A stretch of 64,000 bases of DNA from contig NZ_LLZN01000064.1 of NCBI RefSeq assembly GCF_001509795.1, positions 1 through 64,000 on the forward strand, in the 5' to 3' direction. A model generated the notes under the pieces. It was not told the origin of the DNA, did no database searches, and saw only the letters and a list, made by a program, of their open reading frames with translations. A program made the position numbers and the translations under genes. The first letter of the stretch is position 1; the number at the start of each line of letters is the position of its first letter. Source of the stretch: Streptomyces sp. NRRL WC-3605 (lineage in GTDB: Bacteria; Actinomycetota; Actinomycetes; Streptomycetales; Streptomycetaceae). This document shows positions 27,744 to 36,473 of the stretch, one piece after another.

Positions 27744-29036
27744 TCAGCCCTGCTGCCGGAGGAGCCGGTCGCAGGCCTCGACAGCGTTGTCGAGCGCTTC
27801 CTTCGGGCTCTCCTTGCCCTGGAGCGCCTTGGCCACCTCGTTGCGCAGCGCGGTCTTCATCTGCTCGCTGAACAGCACGGGCGTGTAGTTCACGGCGTTC
27901 TTCAGGGACTTGGCGGCGGCGACCCGCACCCGTGTCTCGTCGGTGCCGTCCTCCTTGGTGAAGTACGGGTCGTCGAGGGAGCCGGCGGTGCTGGGGAAGA
28001 TCGCGACCTTCTTGGCGAAGGACATCTGGTGCTCGGCGTCGGTGACGTAGTGCGCGAAGGCGACGGCGGCGGGGGTGCGCTTGGTCTGCGCGTTGACCAT
28101 CACGCCCATCACGTACATGTTGACGTGCCCGGTGCTGGTGATCTGGTCGGTGATGCCGATGTTCTTGTACAGGTTGGGCGCCTGCTTCTTGAAGTTGCCG
28201 AGGTCGAGCGCGCTGCCCGGGTTCATGGCGACGGCCCCGGTGAGGAACTTCTTGCCGGAGGACTCGGGCGTCGCGGTGAGCGCCTGCGGGTCGAGCGCCT
28301 TGGCGTCGTACAGCTCCTTGTACTTGGTGAGGAGTTCGACGCCCTTGGTGTCGTTGAACGCGAAGGCGGTGCCCTCCTTGTTCATCAGGGGGACGCCGTA
28401 GCGGCCGAAGTCCTCGATGGTGGGCACGTTGGCGAGGGTGGCGACCTTGCCGTCCGTCTTCTCCGCCATGGTGAGGGCGGCGTCGAAGACCTCGTCGTAC
28501 GTCTTCGGCGGCTGCTCGGGGTCGAGGCCGGCCTCCTTGAAGAGGGTCTTGTTGTAGAAGAGCGGGCCGGTGTTGAGGTACCAGGGGAAGGCGTACGTGC
28601 CCTGCAGGCCCGGCACCTGGTGGCTGGCCCAGGCGCCGTCCAGGTACTCCTTCTTGTACTTCGCCGCGACCTTGTCCAGGTCGAGCGCGAGGCCCGCCTT
28701 GGCGAGCGGGGCGACGAGGTCGGGCGAGACGTTCACGACGTCGGGGAGCGTGCCGCCCGCCGCGTCGGCGCTGATCTTGTCGGCGTACCCCTCGGCGGGC
28801 TGGTCGATCCACTTGACCTTGGTGCCGGGGTACTTCTTCTCGAAGCCGGCGATCACGCCCTCGAAGTAGTCCTTGAAGTTGGCGCGCAGGTTCCAGGTCT
28901 GGAAGGTGATGTCGCCTTCGACCTTGCCGGAGGCGTCGGCGTCGGCGCTGCCGCCCCCCGACGAACCGCAGGCGCTGAGGGGGAGCGCGACACAGACGGC
29001 GAATGCGGCAGCGAGGGCTCTACGGGAGAGGGGCAC
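27744..29036 (-). CDS. Solute-binding lipoprotein of a sugar ABC transporter
   Basis: This 430-aa family 1 solute-binding protein has a lipoprotein signal with Cys23 in LSAC, a Gly/Ser-rich linker and a mature domain typical of sugar binders (FQTWNLR near the start, several Trp/Tyr residues). It is anchored outside the membrane and hands oligosaccharides to the two permeases. It is the first gene of the operon and the most highly expressed product is expected here. Upstream lies the operator array shared with the divergent LacI regulator. Confidence 0.9.
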   Translation of the reverse strand: MPLSRRALAAAFAVCVALPLSACGSSGGGSADADASGKVEGDITFQTWNLRANFKDYFEGVIAGFEKKYPGTKVKWIDQPAEGYADKISADAAGGTLPDVVNVSPDLVAPLAKAGLALDLDKVAAKYKKEYLDGAWASHQVPGLQGTYAFPWYLNTGPLFYNKTLFKEAGLDPEQPPKTYDEVFDAALTMAEKTDGKVATLANVPTIEDFGRYGVPLMNKEGTAFAFNDTKGVELLTKYKELYDAKALDPQALTATPESSGKKFLTGAVAMNPGSALDLGNFKKQAPNLYKNIGITDQITSTGHVNMYVMGVMVNAQTKRTPAAVAFAHYVTDAEHQMSFAKKVAIFPSTAGSLDDPYFTKEDGTDETRVRVAAAKSLKNAVNYTPVLFSEQMKTALRNEVAKALQGKESPKEALDNAVEACDRLLRQQG

Positions 29037-29124
29037 CGTGAACCGGCCTCCTTGATGGGCTGATTGGTGGGACGAGGCAGACCCTGCACGCCGTCGCGAG
29101 GGAGCGTCAATGGCTCTCGCACAG

Positions 29125-29202
29125 CTAATTGCATTAGTGACTAATGCGCATTAGACGACCGGAGCTGAAGCGCATTAGGATCACGTCACTGAACCGCATT
29201 AG
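29125..29202. promoter_or_regulatory. LacI-type operator array between the ABC operon and its regulator
   Basis: CTAATTGCATTAG (29125-29137), GCATTAGTGACTAATGC (29131-29147) and the perfect palindrome CTAATGCGCATTAG (29141-29154) overlap. Two further GCATTAG half-sites lie at 29172-29178 and 29196-29202. Such CG-centred or near-centred palindromes are typical LacI-family targets. The array sits upstream of both divergent genes, so both should be repressed together. Confidence 0.82.
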
Positions 29203-29243
29203 TGCGCGTGCCGCACGAATGCGTCCTGGACGGGGGGATCACG

Positions 29244-30299
29244 ATGACGGCGACTCCGGGCCGACGCTCACCTGCCCGGCGGCCGACGATGAAGGACATC
29301 GCGCGACACGCCGGGGTCTCGCAGAGCGCTGTCTCCTTCGCGCTGAACGGCCGTCCCGGGGTGTCCGAGGACACCCGCGAGCGGGTGCGGCGGGTCGCCG
29401 AGGACCTGGGCTGGCGGCCCAGCACGGCGGCGCGCGCCCTGTCCGGGGAGGGAGCGGCGACGGTCGGCTTCGTGCTGGCGCGCCCCGCCGACACGCTGGG
29501 GGTCGACTCGTTCTTCCTGCAACTGGTCTCCGGCATCCAGGAGGTGCTGGCGGAGCGGCACCTGGGGCTGTTGTTCCAGGTCGTGGAGGACGTCTCCGAC
29601 GAGTGCGCGGTGTACCGGCGCTGGTGGGCCGAGCACCGGGTCGACGGCGTCCTGGTGGTCGACCCGCGCACCGACGACCCCCGCCCGGACCTCCTGGACG
29701 AACTCGGCCTGCCCGCCGTGGTGATCGGCGGCGCACCGGACGACCGGCACCCCGGTCTGTCGACGGTGTGGGCGGACGACGCGGGCGCGATGGCGTCCGT
29801 GGTGGAGGGCCTGTACGCGCTCGGCCACCGGCGGATCGCACACATCGCCGGGCTGCCGGGACTGGCCCACACCGAACGCCGGATCCGCACGCTGCGGGCC
29901 GAGGCGGGGCGGCGGGACCTGACGGAGGTGCGGTCGGTGACGACGGACTACTCGGACACCGAGGCCGCGGCCGTCACCCGCCGGGTGCTGGAGGGCGCCG
30001 CTCCCCCGACGGCGCTCATCTACGACAACGACGTGATGGCGGTGGCGGGCGCCGGCGCCGCGACCGAACTGGGCTTCTCCGTCCCGGCGGACGTCTCGGT
30101 GGTCTCCTGGGAGGACTCGGCCCTGTGCCGCATGGTCAAGCCCTGGCTGTCGGCCCTGTCCCGGGACAGCGCGGAGTTCGGCCGGACGGCGGCCCGTGAA
30201 CTGATCGCCCTGCTGGACGGGGGGTCGGCGCGGGCGGTGGGCGTGCCGGTGCCCCGGCTGGTGGAGCGCGGGAGCACGGGGGTGGCGCGCGGCGCGTGA
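29244..30299 (+). CDS. LacI-family transcriptional repressor of the glycan operon
   Basis: This 351-aa protein has the LacI helix-turn-helix (MKDIARHAGVSQSAVSFALN, about residues 16-35) with the hinge helix after it, and a periplasmic-binding-like effector domain from about residue 72. The start ATG 29244 follows GGGGGGA. It lies 207 bases from the solute-binding gene and is divergent to it, with an array of GCATTAG half-sites between. The inducer is probably a mannose-containing oligosaccharide, by context. Confidence 0.9.
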   Translation: MTATPGRRSPARRPTMKDIARHAGVSQSAVSFALNGRPGVSEDTRERVRRVAEDLGWRPSTAARALSGEGAATVGFVLARPADTLGVDSFFLQLVSGIQEVLAERHLGLLFQVVEDVSDECAVYRRWWAEHRVDGVLVVDPRTDDPRPDLLDELGLPAVVIGGAPDDRHPGLSTVWADDAGAMASVVEGLYALGHRRIAHIAGLPGLAHTERRIRTLRAEAGRRDLTEVRSVTTDYSDTEAAAVTRRVLEGAAPPTALIYDNDVMAVAGAGAATELGFSVPADVSVVSWEDSALCRMVKPWLSALSRDSAEFGRTAARELIALLDGGSARAVGVPVPRLVERGSTGVARGA

Positions 30300-30349
30300 C
30301 GGGCCGGGCCTCCCCGGACAGGGCGTGCGCCGCCGGGCTTCTCAGCGGC

Positions 30350-31450
30350 TCAGAGTCCCTGGATCCCTTCGTACGCCGCCGCCACGATCTCCATCCCCCG
30401 GGTGTCGTCGGCGGGCTCCCGCATCTGGTGGGTCACATAGGCCACGACCAGCCGGCTGCCGGGATCGATCATCACGAGCGACCCGCCCCAGCCGCCCCAG
30501 CCGCACGCGCCGCCGAACAGGCCGTACCCGAGCCCCCACCGCGTCGGCATCCCGAGCACCCGGTCGTCACCGTCGAACTGCTCCTCGCGGGCGCGCTCGC
30601 AGCCCGCCTGTGACAGCAGCCGTACGCCGTTCACCTCTCCCCCGCACGCCAGGACGGACTGCACGAGCGCGACCGAGCGGGCGTTGCCGTATCCGCTCGC
30701 GGCGGGGATCTGCGCACGGCGCCAGGGCAGGCTGTTGCCGTCCCGGACGCGCATGCCGTTCCCCGCCTCGGAGTTCGCCGGATCGCCGGGCGCGCTCGAC
30801 GTGTAGTCCTCGTCCCGCCCGGCCGGGGGGATCGCCGGTGCGACCCGGTGGTCGTGCTCGGCCGGCAGGCCGATGTGGAAGTCGGCGCCCAGCGGCCCGG
30901 TCACCTCCGCGGCGAGGAACTCCCCGACGCTGCCGCCGGTGATCCGGCGCACCACCTCGCCGACGAGGAAGCCCTGGGTGAGCGAGTGGTATCCGGCCGC
31001 GGTGCCGGGCTCCCACCGGGGCGCCCGCGCCGCCAGCCGGGCCGTGACCGCCGGCCAGTCGTAGAGGTCCTCGACCGACCCGTCCCAGTCGGGGAGCCCC
31101 GCGGTGTGCGAGAGGACGTGCCGGACGAGCACCTTGTCCTTGCCCGCCGCCGCGAACTCCGGCCAGTACCGGGCCACCGGTGCGTCCGGGTCGAGGTCGC
31201 CCCGGTCGATCAGGACGAGGGCGCACAGGGCCGTCATCGTCTTGGTCACGGACCAGACGTTGACGATCGTGTCCCGCTCCCAGGGGGCGGTCCGTTCCGC
31301 GTTCGCGTGTCCGCCCCAGACGTCGACCACCGGTTCGCCGTCCACGAAGACGGCGACGGAGCCTCCCGCGTCCCCGGCGTCCAGCATGCCGGCGAACGCG
31401 GTCGGGACGGCGAGGAAGAGGTCGTCGTAGGAGCCCTGGACGTCGGCCAT
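30350..31450 (-). CDS. Beta-lactamase-fold serine hydrolase (esterase/DD-peptidase-like)
   Basis: This 366-aa protein carries SVTK with Ser67 and Lys70, a Tyr in GYHSLTQ and, near the C-terminus, GWGGWGGS in place of the KTG triad segment. The pattern fits class C-like esterases (family VIII) and serine hydrolases of the beta-lactamase superfamily. No signal peptide is seen, so it is probably a cytoplasmic esterase. MITE copy 3 lies 60 bases upstream of its start and could affect its promoter. Confidence 0.85.
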   Translation of the reverse strand: MADVQGSYDDLFLAVPTAFAGMLDAGDAGGSVAVFVDGEPVVDVWGGHANAERTAPWERDTIVNVWSVTKTMTALCALVLIDRGDLDPDAPVARYWPEFAAAGKDKVLVRHVLSHTAGLPDWDGSVEDLYDWPAVTARLAARAPRWEPGTAAGYHSLTQGFLVGEVVRRITGGSVGEFLAAEVTGPLGADFHIGLPAEHDHRVAPAIPPAGRDEDYTSSAPGDPANSEAGNGMRVRDGNSLPWRRAQIPAASGYGNARSVALVQSVLACGGEVNGVRLLSQAGCERAREEQFDGDDRVLGMPTRWGLGYGLFGGACGWGGWGGSLVMIDPGSRLVVAYVTHQMREPADDTRGMEIVAAAYEGIQGL

Positions 31451-31509
31451 GTACCCATCCAGCCCTACGGCGGCACCCCGGTCAACCGGGTTTCACGGCG
31501 GTACGGCCC

Positions 31510-31690
31510 TTGGGGGGTGTCTGACAATTCCCGTCGTCCGCCCGGAAGGGCGGGCCTCGCGGCGTCCGGTGCGTGCGATCGCAAGGCGCCGGAGCGCCCG
31601 CGTGGCGGAGTCACGTGGGCGTTTCGGCAACGCGGCGAGCGTGCGTGCCGGACACCGCGAGGCAGGCGGGAATTGTCAGACACCCCCTAG
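31510..31690. mobile_element. MITE-like palindromic element, diverged copy
   Basis: The 181-bp element ends in TTGGGGGGTGTCTGACAATT on the left and the matching AATTGTCAGACACCCCCTAG on the right. The inner arms CCTCGCGG and CCGCGAGG also pair. The core keeps CGCAAGGCG and CAACGCGGCGAG, as in the copies at 4343 and 40310, while the rest has diverged. No transposase is encoded. Confidence 0.72.
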
Positions 31691-31702
31691 CCGCGGCGCC
31701 GC

Positions 31703-32374
31703 TCAGGAGGCGGGCACTAGCACCACACAGCAGCGGCCCGGAGCCGGGGCCAGGCACGCCCGGTAGGCGGTGTCACCGGAGGCGGCGAGCGCGCCGCGCA
31801 GCAGATGCAGGTTCATCCCGCACACCGTGTCGACGTGCCTGCGGGCCAGGAGGTGGAAGGGGCAGTTGCCCAGGACGACGGTGTCACCCTCGCGGCGCGG
31901 CTCGAAGCCGTACCGCTCCAGCAGGTCCACGACGCCCCGGGCGGCCTCGGCGCCCAGCCGCTCGCCCAGCTCGGCGGCCTTGCGGTTCAGCACCGCGCGG
32001 ACGGGTTCGCCGGTGCTGTCGGACTCCTCCACGGCCTCGGCCAGCAGCTGCCCGGCCAGCTCGTACTGCCGGGCGGGCACGCTCACGCCGACCTCGCGCC
32101 CGGAGCGGCGGTACAGCTTGGCCGGGCGTCCTGCGCCCGGTCCGGTCCGCCCGCTGCGTCGCTCGTAGACGACGTCCAGCAGTCCCTCCCCGGCCAGTCG
32201 GTCCAGGTGGAACGCGGCGGTCTGCCGGGCCAGCCCCAGTGTCTCGGCGGCCTCGTCGCGGCCGACGGGCCCGGCGCTGCGGGCCACGAGGTCGTACAGC
32301 CGGCGGCGCGTCGGCTCGTCCAGCGCCGCCAGGGCGGAGAGGTCGTCGCGGGGTGCTTCCTTCGGGTGATCCAC
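31703..32374 (-). CDS. HTH transcriptional regulator with C-terminal cysteine cluster
   Basis: This protein of about 223 aa has a winged helix at residues 10-75 (ETLGLARQTAAFHLDRL recognition region) and a C-terminal part with CPFH, a second Cys 14 residues later, then a Cys and a CC pair near the end. Similar Cys sets in SufR-type regulators bind an Fe-S cluster, so redox or iron sensing is possible. I prefer GTG 32374; ATG 32401 would add nine residues but lacks a ribosome site. The DoxX-like gene is divergent, 89 bases away. Confidence 0.75.
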   Translation of the reverse strand: MDHPKEAPRDDLSALAALDEPTRRRLYDLVARSAGPVGRDEAAETLGLARQTAAFHLDRLAGEGLLDVVYERRSGRTGPGAGRPAKLYRRSGREVGVSVPARQYELAGQLLAEAVEESDSTGEPVRAVLNRKAAELGERLGAEAARGVVDLLERYGFEPRREGDTVVLGNCPFHLLARRHVDTVCGMNLHLLRGALAASGDTAYRACLAPAPGRCCVVLVPAS

Positions 32375-32463
32375 GAACCCCAGTGTAAAACCAATCCGCA
32401 TTGACTAAAGAGACGGGGTGCGCTTCTATCATCAAGAGACATTGTTCATAGAAGGAGGGCGTC

Positions 32464-32904
32464 ATGTCGTCCGCACCCGCTCCCGCTCCCGCCACGCCCG
32501 GCACCTCGCGGCAGGCCATCGCCACGGACCCCGGCTACCAGGCCTTCTGGATCCTGCGCGTCGGATTCACGGTCGCCCCCGTGCTGTTCGGGCTGGACAA
32601 GTTCGCCAATCTGCTCGTCGACTGGCCGGGCTACCTGGCCCCCTGGATCGACGACGTCGTCCCCGGCAGCGCGCAGGCCGCCATGTACGCCGTCGGCGTC
32701 ATCGAGATCGTCGCCGGACTGGTCGTGGCCGTGGCTCCCCGCTTCGGGGGCTGGCTCGTCGCCGGCTGGCTCGCGGGGATCATCGTCAACCTCCTGACGA
32801 TCCCCGGCCATTACGACATCGCGCTGCGCGACTTCGGCCTGCTGCTCGGCGCGGTCGCCCTGGCCCGGCTCGCCCAGCGCTACCACGGCACCGGTCGGCG
32901 CTGA
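32464..32904 (+). CDS. DoxX-like membrane protein
   Basis: This 146-aa protein has four hydrophobic helices (about residues 28-48, 68-88, 92-112 and 118-138) of the DoxX type, a family linked to thiosulfate-quinone reductase and to redox homeostasis. AGGAGG lies close upstream of ATG 32464. A TTGACT box at 32401 may be part of its promoter. The Cys-rich HTH gene is divergent, a pairing that suggests regulation by redox or metal status. Confidence 0.78.
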   Translation: MSSAPAPAPATPGTSRQAIATDPGYQAFWILRVGFTVAPVLFGLDKFANLLVDWPGYLAPWIDDVVPGSAQAAMYAVGVIEIVAGLVVAVAPRFGGWLVAGWLAGIIVNLLTIPGHYDIALRDFGLLLGAVALARLAQRYHGTGRR

Positions 32905-33143
32905 CACGGCGAAGGGCGGCCACCGCCGGGTCCCGCCCGGCGCGTCCGGCCGCCCCCTCGGCCGGCGGGCCCACTTGGTGCCCGGGGCCGCCCCCTCGGC
33001 CGACAGTCCCCCGTGGTGCCCGGCGTCGGGCGCCTCGTCCATCGAGGCACTCCCGGACATCCAGGCCCGGCGCCCCCTCGACTCGGGGCCCGGCGCGGGG
33101 CAGAGTTCTCCTACATACCCGCGAGTACGCAGAAGGAGCGCCC

Positions 33144-34487
33144 GTGACCAGCTGGGTCGGCCGGACCGCCGCCGAGATCGCCGCCGCCGTCCGCGAGAAG
33201 CGGGCCACGCCCCGGGAGGTGGTGGCCGAGCACCTCGCCAGGATCGAGCGGCTCGACGGGCATGTGGGCGCCTTCCGGGTGGTCCGCGCCGAGGCGGCGC
33301 TCGCCGAGGCCGACGAGGTGGCCTCGCGCGGCGATCTCGCCGAACTGCCCCTGGCCGGCGTGCCGGTGGCCGTCAAGGACAACCTGGCGGTGCGCGGCGA
33401 GTCCATGCGGGTCGGCTCGGCGGCGACGCCGGACGCCCCGGCCGCCGAGGACCATGTCACGGTGGCCCGGCTGCGCGCCGCCGGAGCGGTGGTGGTGGGC
33501 CTGACGAACGTGCCGGAGCTGTGCGTCTTCGGCACCACCGAGGGCGTGCACGGCACGGCCCGCAATCCCTGGGACACCTCCCGCACGGCGGGCGGTTCGT
33601 CCGGCGGCAGCGCGGCCGCGGTCGCCGCGGGCCTGGTGCCGCTCGCCCTCGGCAACGACGGCATGGGGTCCCTGCGCATCCCCGCGGCCAACTGCGGCCT
33701 GGTAACCATCAAGCCGGGCCACGGGGTGGTCCCGGCGGGCATCGGCGACGGCGACTGGTTCGGGATGTCGGAGAACGGCCCGCTCGCCACGACCGTCGAG
33801 GACACCCGGCTGATGCTGGCGGTCCTCGCCGGCACCGAGGTGGCGGCGCCGAAGACGCCGCAGACGTACCGGATCGCGGTGTCGCTGCGCAGCCCCATCG
33901 CCGGTGTCACGATCAGCAAGCCGTACACGAGTGCCGCCCGGGAGGCGGCGGCGCTGCTGATGAAGGCCGGTCACCAGGTGCGCAGGGCCGATCCGCCGTA
34001 CCTGATGTCGCTGGGCGTCACCTCGCTGACGCACTGGACGGCGGGCACGTCGGTGGACGCCCGGGGCCTGGACACCGCGCTCCTGACCCGCCGGACGCGG
34101 GTGCACGCGGCCGTGGGCCGCCGGTTCGTCGGCCGGGCGCGCTCCGGTGAGGACCGGGAGCGGCTGCGCGGCCGGCTGGAGCCGTTCTTCGCCGAGTACG
34201 ACGTGCTGCTCACCCCGGCCCTCGCGCGCCGCTCCCCCCGGTCGGCGCCGTGGCACGAGCGGGGCTGGCTGCGCAACGTGCTGGCCAACACCGGCTACTC
34301 ACCGCTGACCCCGCCCTGGAACCTCACGGGCTGGCCGGCGATGGTGGTGCCGTTCGGCACCCTGCCGTCCGGAGCGCCCACCGCCGTGCAGCTGGTGGGG
34401 CGCCCCGGCTCCGAGGCGGCGCTGCTGGCCCTCGCGGAGCGCGTCGAGGAGCTGCGGCCGTGGCGCAGGACGGCGCCGCTGGACTGA
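33144..34487 (+). CDS. Amidase signature (AS) family enzyme
   Basis: This 447-aa enzyme shows the amidase signature. The catalytic Lys is in VAVKDN (about residue 75), the Gly/Ser-rich block is AGGSSGGSAAA, and the nucleophile region reads GMGSLRIPA. Glycine is present where relatives often have GGS, but the Ser and RIPA are kept. AS enzymes hydrolyse amides, nitrile-derived amides or aryl-acylamides. GTG 33144 follows AAGGAG. It stands alone, upstream of the convergent SGNH hydrolase. The natural substrate is unknown. Confidence 0.88.
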   Translation: MTSWVGRTAAEIAAAVREKRATPREVVAEHLARIERLDGHVGAFRVVRAEAALAEADEVASRGDLAELPLAGVPVAVKDNLAVRGESMRVGSAATPDAPAAEDHVTVARLRAAGAVVVGLTNVPELCVFGTTEGVHGTARNPWDTSRTAGGSSGGSAAAVAAGLVPLALGNDGMGSLRIPAANCGLVTIKPGHGVVPAGIGDGDWFGMSENGPLATTVEDTRLMLAVLAGTEVAAPKTPQTYRIAVSLRSPIAGVTISKPYTSAAREAAALLMKAGHQVRRADPPYLMSLGVTSLTHWTAGTSVDARGLDTALLTRRTRVHAAVGRRFVGRARSGEDRERLRGRLEPFFAEYDVLLTPALARRSPRSAPWHERGWLRNVLANTGYSPLTPPWNLTGWPAMVVPFGTLPSGAPTAVQLVGRPGSEAALLALAERVEELRPWRRTAPLD

Positions 34488-34506
34488 GCGGGCCGCCCCG
34501 TCCGGC

Positions 34507-35688
34507 TCACACCTCCCGCGCGAACGGCCCGTCGACGCCGAAGGCCAGTTTCGCGAACCGCTCGCCCATGCGGCGGTGGGTCGTCGCGTCGGGGTGCAGG
34601 CCGTCGGGCAGCGGCAGCTCCTCGAAGTCGGCCTCGCCGTAGAGTTCGCGGCCGTCGAGGTAGGAGAGGTGCGGGTCGTCGGCGGCCCGCTCCCGCACGA
34701 TCCGGGACAGCTCGTCCCGGATGACGTTCAGCGTCAGCTTGCCGCCCGCACGCTCCGCCGGTTCGCCCATGGCCACGAACCGCAGCCGGCCCTCACGGAG
34801 CCCGCTGTAGTCCGGGGCGCAGGGCCCGGGGGTGTCCTCGTGGATCGGGCACAGGATGGGCGAGACCACCAGCAGCGGTGTCGTCGGGTGGCCTTCGCGG
34901 ACGGTGTCGAGGAAACCGTGGACGGCGGGCCCGAAGGCACGCAGCCGCATGAGATCGAGGTTGACCAGGTTGATCCCGATCTTGACGCTGATGAAGTCGG
35001 CGGCGGTGTCGCGCAGGGCGCGGGCGGTGAACGGGTCGAGCAGGGCGCTCCCGGCCAGGCCCAGGTTGATCAGCTCCACGTCACCGAGGGCGGCCGCGGC
35101 GGCGGGCCAGATGCCGGTGGGGCTCGCGGCGTCGGAGCCGTGGCTGATGGAACTGCCGTGGTGCAGCCACACCTTGCGGCCGGAGTCGCGCGCGGGCTCG
35201 ACGGGGGCGTCGGTGCGCAGGGCGATCAGTTCGGTCGTCTCGTTGTGCGGGAGCCAGATCTCGACGACCTTGTCACCCTCGGGCAGCCCGTCGAACCGGA
35301 CCGTGCCGGGCGGTCCCGAGCGGCGCTCGTCGGTGCCCGCCGCCATGTCGACGGTCACGACGTTGCCGCCGTCGACGCTGCCCTGCGCCACCAGACGTCC
35401 GTCCACGAGCAGGTCGTACACGCCGGCCGGCCGCTCGGGCACGCCGACGTAGCTGCGCCGGGTGCGCAGGGCGTCGAGCTCGACCCTGGCGGCCCGGGTG
35501 CGGAAGACGAGCCGTACGCCGGACGGGTGCGACTCGGCCATGGCCAGCTGCCCGTCGGTGTTCTGCGCACGGGCCCGGGCGGGCAGCCGGTGCGGCAGCA
35601 GCCCGTGCTCGGTCCGCTCGGTGTCGAGGGCGCCGCGCAGCAGGTCCGCGGTGACCGTCGTGGTGGTCCAGTCGTGCTCGGTGTTCAT
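34507..35688 (-). CDS. SGNH/GDSL-type hydrolase
   Basis: This 393-aa protein has an N-terminal beta-rich domain (about residues 40-165) and a C-terminal SGNH domain with block I GSSISHG (Ser about residue 178), a GINLVN segment as block III and DGLHPD as block V with the Asp-His pair. This two-domain layout is found in actinobacterial acylhydrolases that may act on sugar or lipid esters. It is 16 bases downstream of the TetR gene on the same strand, so the two are probably co-transcribed. Confidence 0.85.
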   Translation of the reverse strand: MNTEHDWTTTTVTADLLRGALDTERTEHGLLPHRLPARARAQNTDGQLAMAESHPSGVRLVFRTRAARVELDALRTRRSYVGVPERPAGVYDLLVDGRLVAQGSVDGGNVVTVDMAAGTDERRSGPPGTVRFDGLPEGDKVVEIWLPHNETTELIALRTDAPVEPARDSGRKVWLHHGSSISHGSDAASPTGIWPAAAAALGDVELINLGLAGSALLDPFTARALRDTAADFISVKIGINLVNLDLMRLRAFGPAVHGFLDTVREGHPTTPLLVVSPILCPIHEDTPGPCAPDYSGLREGRLRFVAMGEPAERAGGKLTLNVIRDELSRIVRERAADDPHLSYLDGRELYGEADFEELPLPDGLHPDATTHRRMGERFAKLAFGVDGPFAREV

Positions 35689-35704
35689 GTCCTCAGCCTG
35701 TCGA

Positions 35705-36283
35705 TCAGGAGGTGGGCTCGGTGGGCCAGTTGCGCAGCAAGGAGTCCAAGGCGTCCAGGATCCGGTTCCAGGTCTCCTCGGAGTCGGGCGCGCTGTGCCG
35801 GAAGCCGCCCGCCGACTCCAGGCTGGAGTACCCGTGGAAAACGCTTCCGAGCAGCCGGACCGCGTGCGTGGCCTCCGGTTCGGCGAGGTCGTAGCCGCGC
35901 AGGATCGCCCGGGTCATCTGCGCGTGCCGGGGACCGGCGCTGCGGGCGGCCGTCTCGGGGTCGAGCGGCATGCGGGCGGCGGCGGCCCGGCCGGGGTGCT
36001 CGCGCTCGTAGTCGCGGTAGACGTTGGCGAAGGCGACCAAGGCGTCCTTGCCGGCCCGTCCGGCGATGGCGTCGGCGGCCCGGTCGGCCATCTCCTCCAG
36101 CGCGAACAGGGAGATCCTCGTCCGCAGGTCCTGGGTGTTCCTCACGTGCGAGTACAGGCTCGCGACCTTGACGCCGAAGCGCCGGGCCAGCTCCGACGCG
36201 GTGACCTGCTCGAAGCCGATCTCGTCGGCCAGCTCGGCGCCCGCGCGGACCAGGCGGTCCGGGGTGAGTCCTACGCGTGCCAC
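35705..36283 (-). CDS. TetR-family regulator with WHG-type C-terminal domain
   Basis: This 192-aa protein has an N-terminal TetR HTH (about residues 8-50, SELARRFGVKVASLYSHVRN) and a C-terminal ligand domain of the WHG/TetR_C_33 type (YDLAEPEATHAVRLLGSVFHGY). GTG 36283 is the start; the gene forms an operon with the SGNH hydrolase. A 15-bp palindrome 39 bases upstream of the start is a probable operator. The effector is unknown. Confidence 0.85.
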   Translation of the reverse strand: MARVGLTPDRLVRAGAELADEIGFEQVTASELARRFGVKVASLYSHVRNTQDLRTRISLFALEEMADRAADAIAGRAGKDALVAFANVYRDYEREHPGRAAAARMPLDPETAARSAGPRHAQMTRAILRGYDLAEPEATHAVRLLGSVFHGYSSLESAGGFRHSAPDSEETWNRILDALDSLLRNWPTEPTS

Positions 36284-36321
36284 AACGATCCTTCCGCTTG
36301 CCTTAACCGAGTATGACTCCA

Positions 36322-36336
36322 CCTAAAGTATTTAGG
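36322..36336. promoter_or_regulatory. Palindromic operator of the TetR gene
   Basis: CCTAAAGTATTTAGG is a palindrome with 6-bp arms and a 3-base centre, in the AT-rich promoter region upstream of the TetR-SGNH operon. TTGCCTTAA and TTTAGGCAA lie on either side as possible extended arms. Confidence 0.65.
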
Positions 36337-36417
36337 CAAATGAGCGATGGGTCAAGGAAGGGAAGAGGGGGAGAAGGGGAGAGAGAAGCGGGACGCGATC
36401 CGGCGCCGGACATGCCG

Positions 36418-36446
36418 GAGCCGCGGCCGGTCGTCGGCCGCGGCTC
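36418..36446. terminator. Terminator downstream of the small peptide gene
   Basis: GAGCCGCGGCCG (36418-36429) pairs perfectly with CGGCCGCGGCTC (36435-36446), leaving a 5-base loop. It lies 27 bases past the stop of the 57-aa peptide gene. Confidence 0.8.
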
Positions 36447-36473
36447 TCCGCGATCGGTGGGTGGCCCGCCCCG

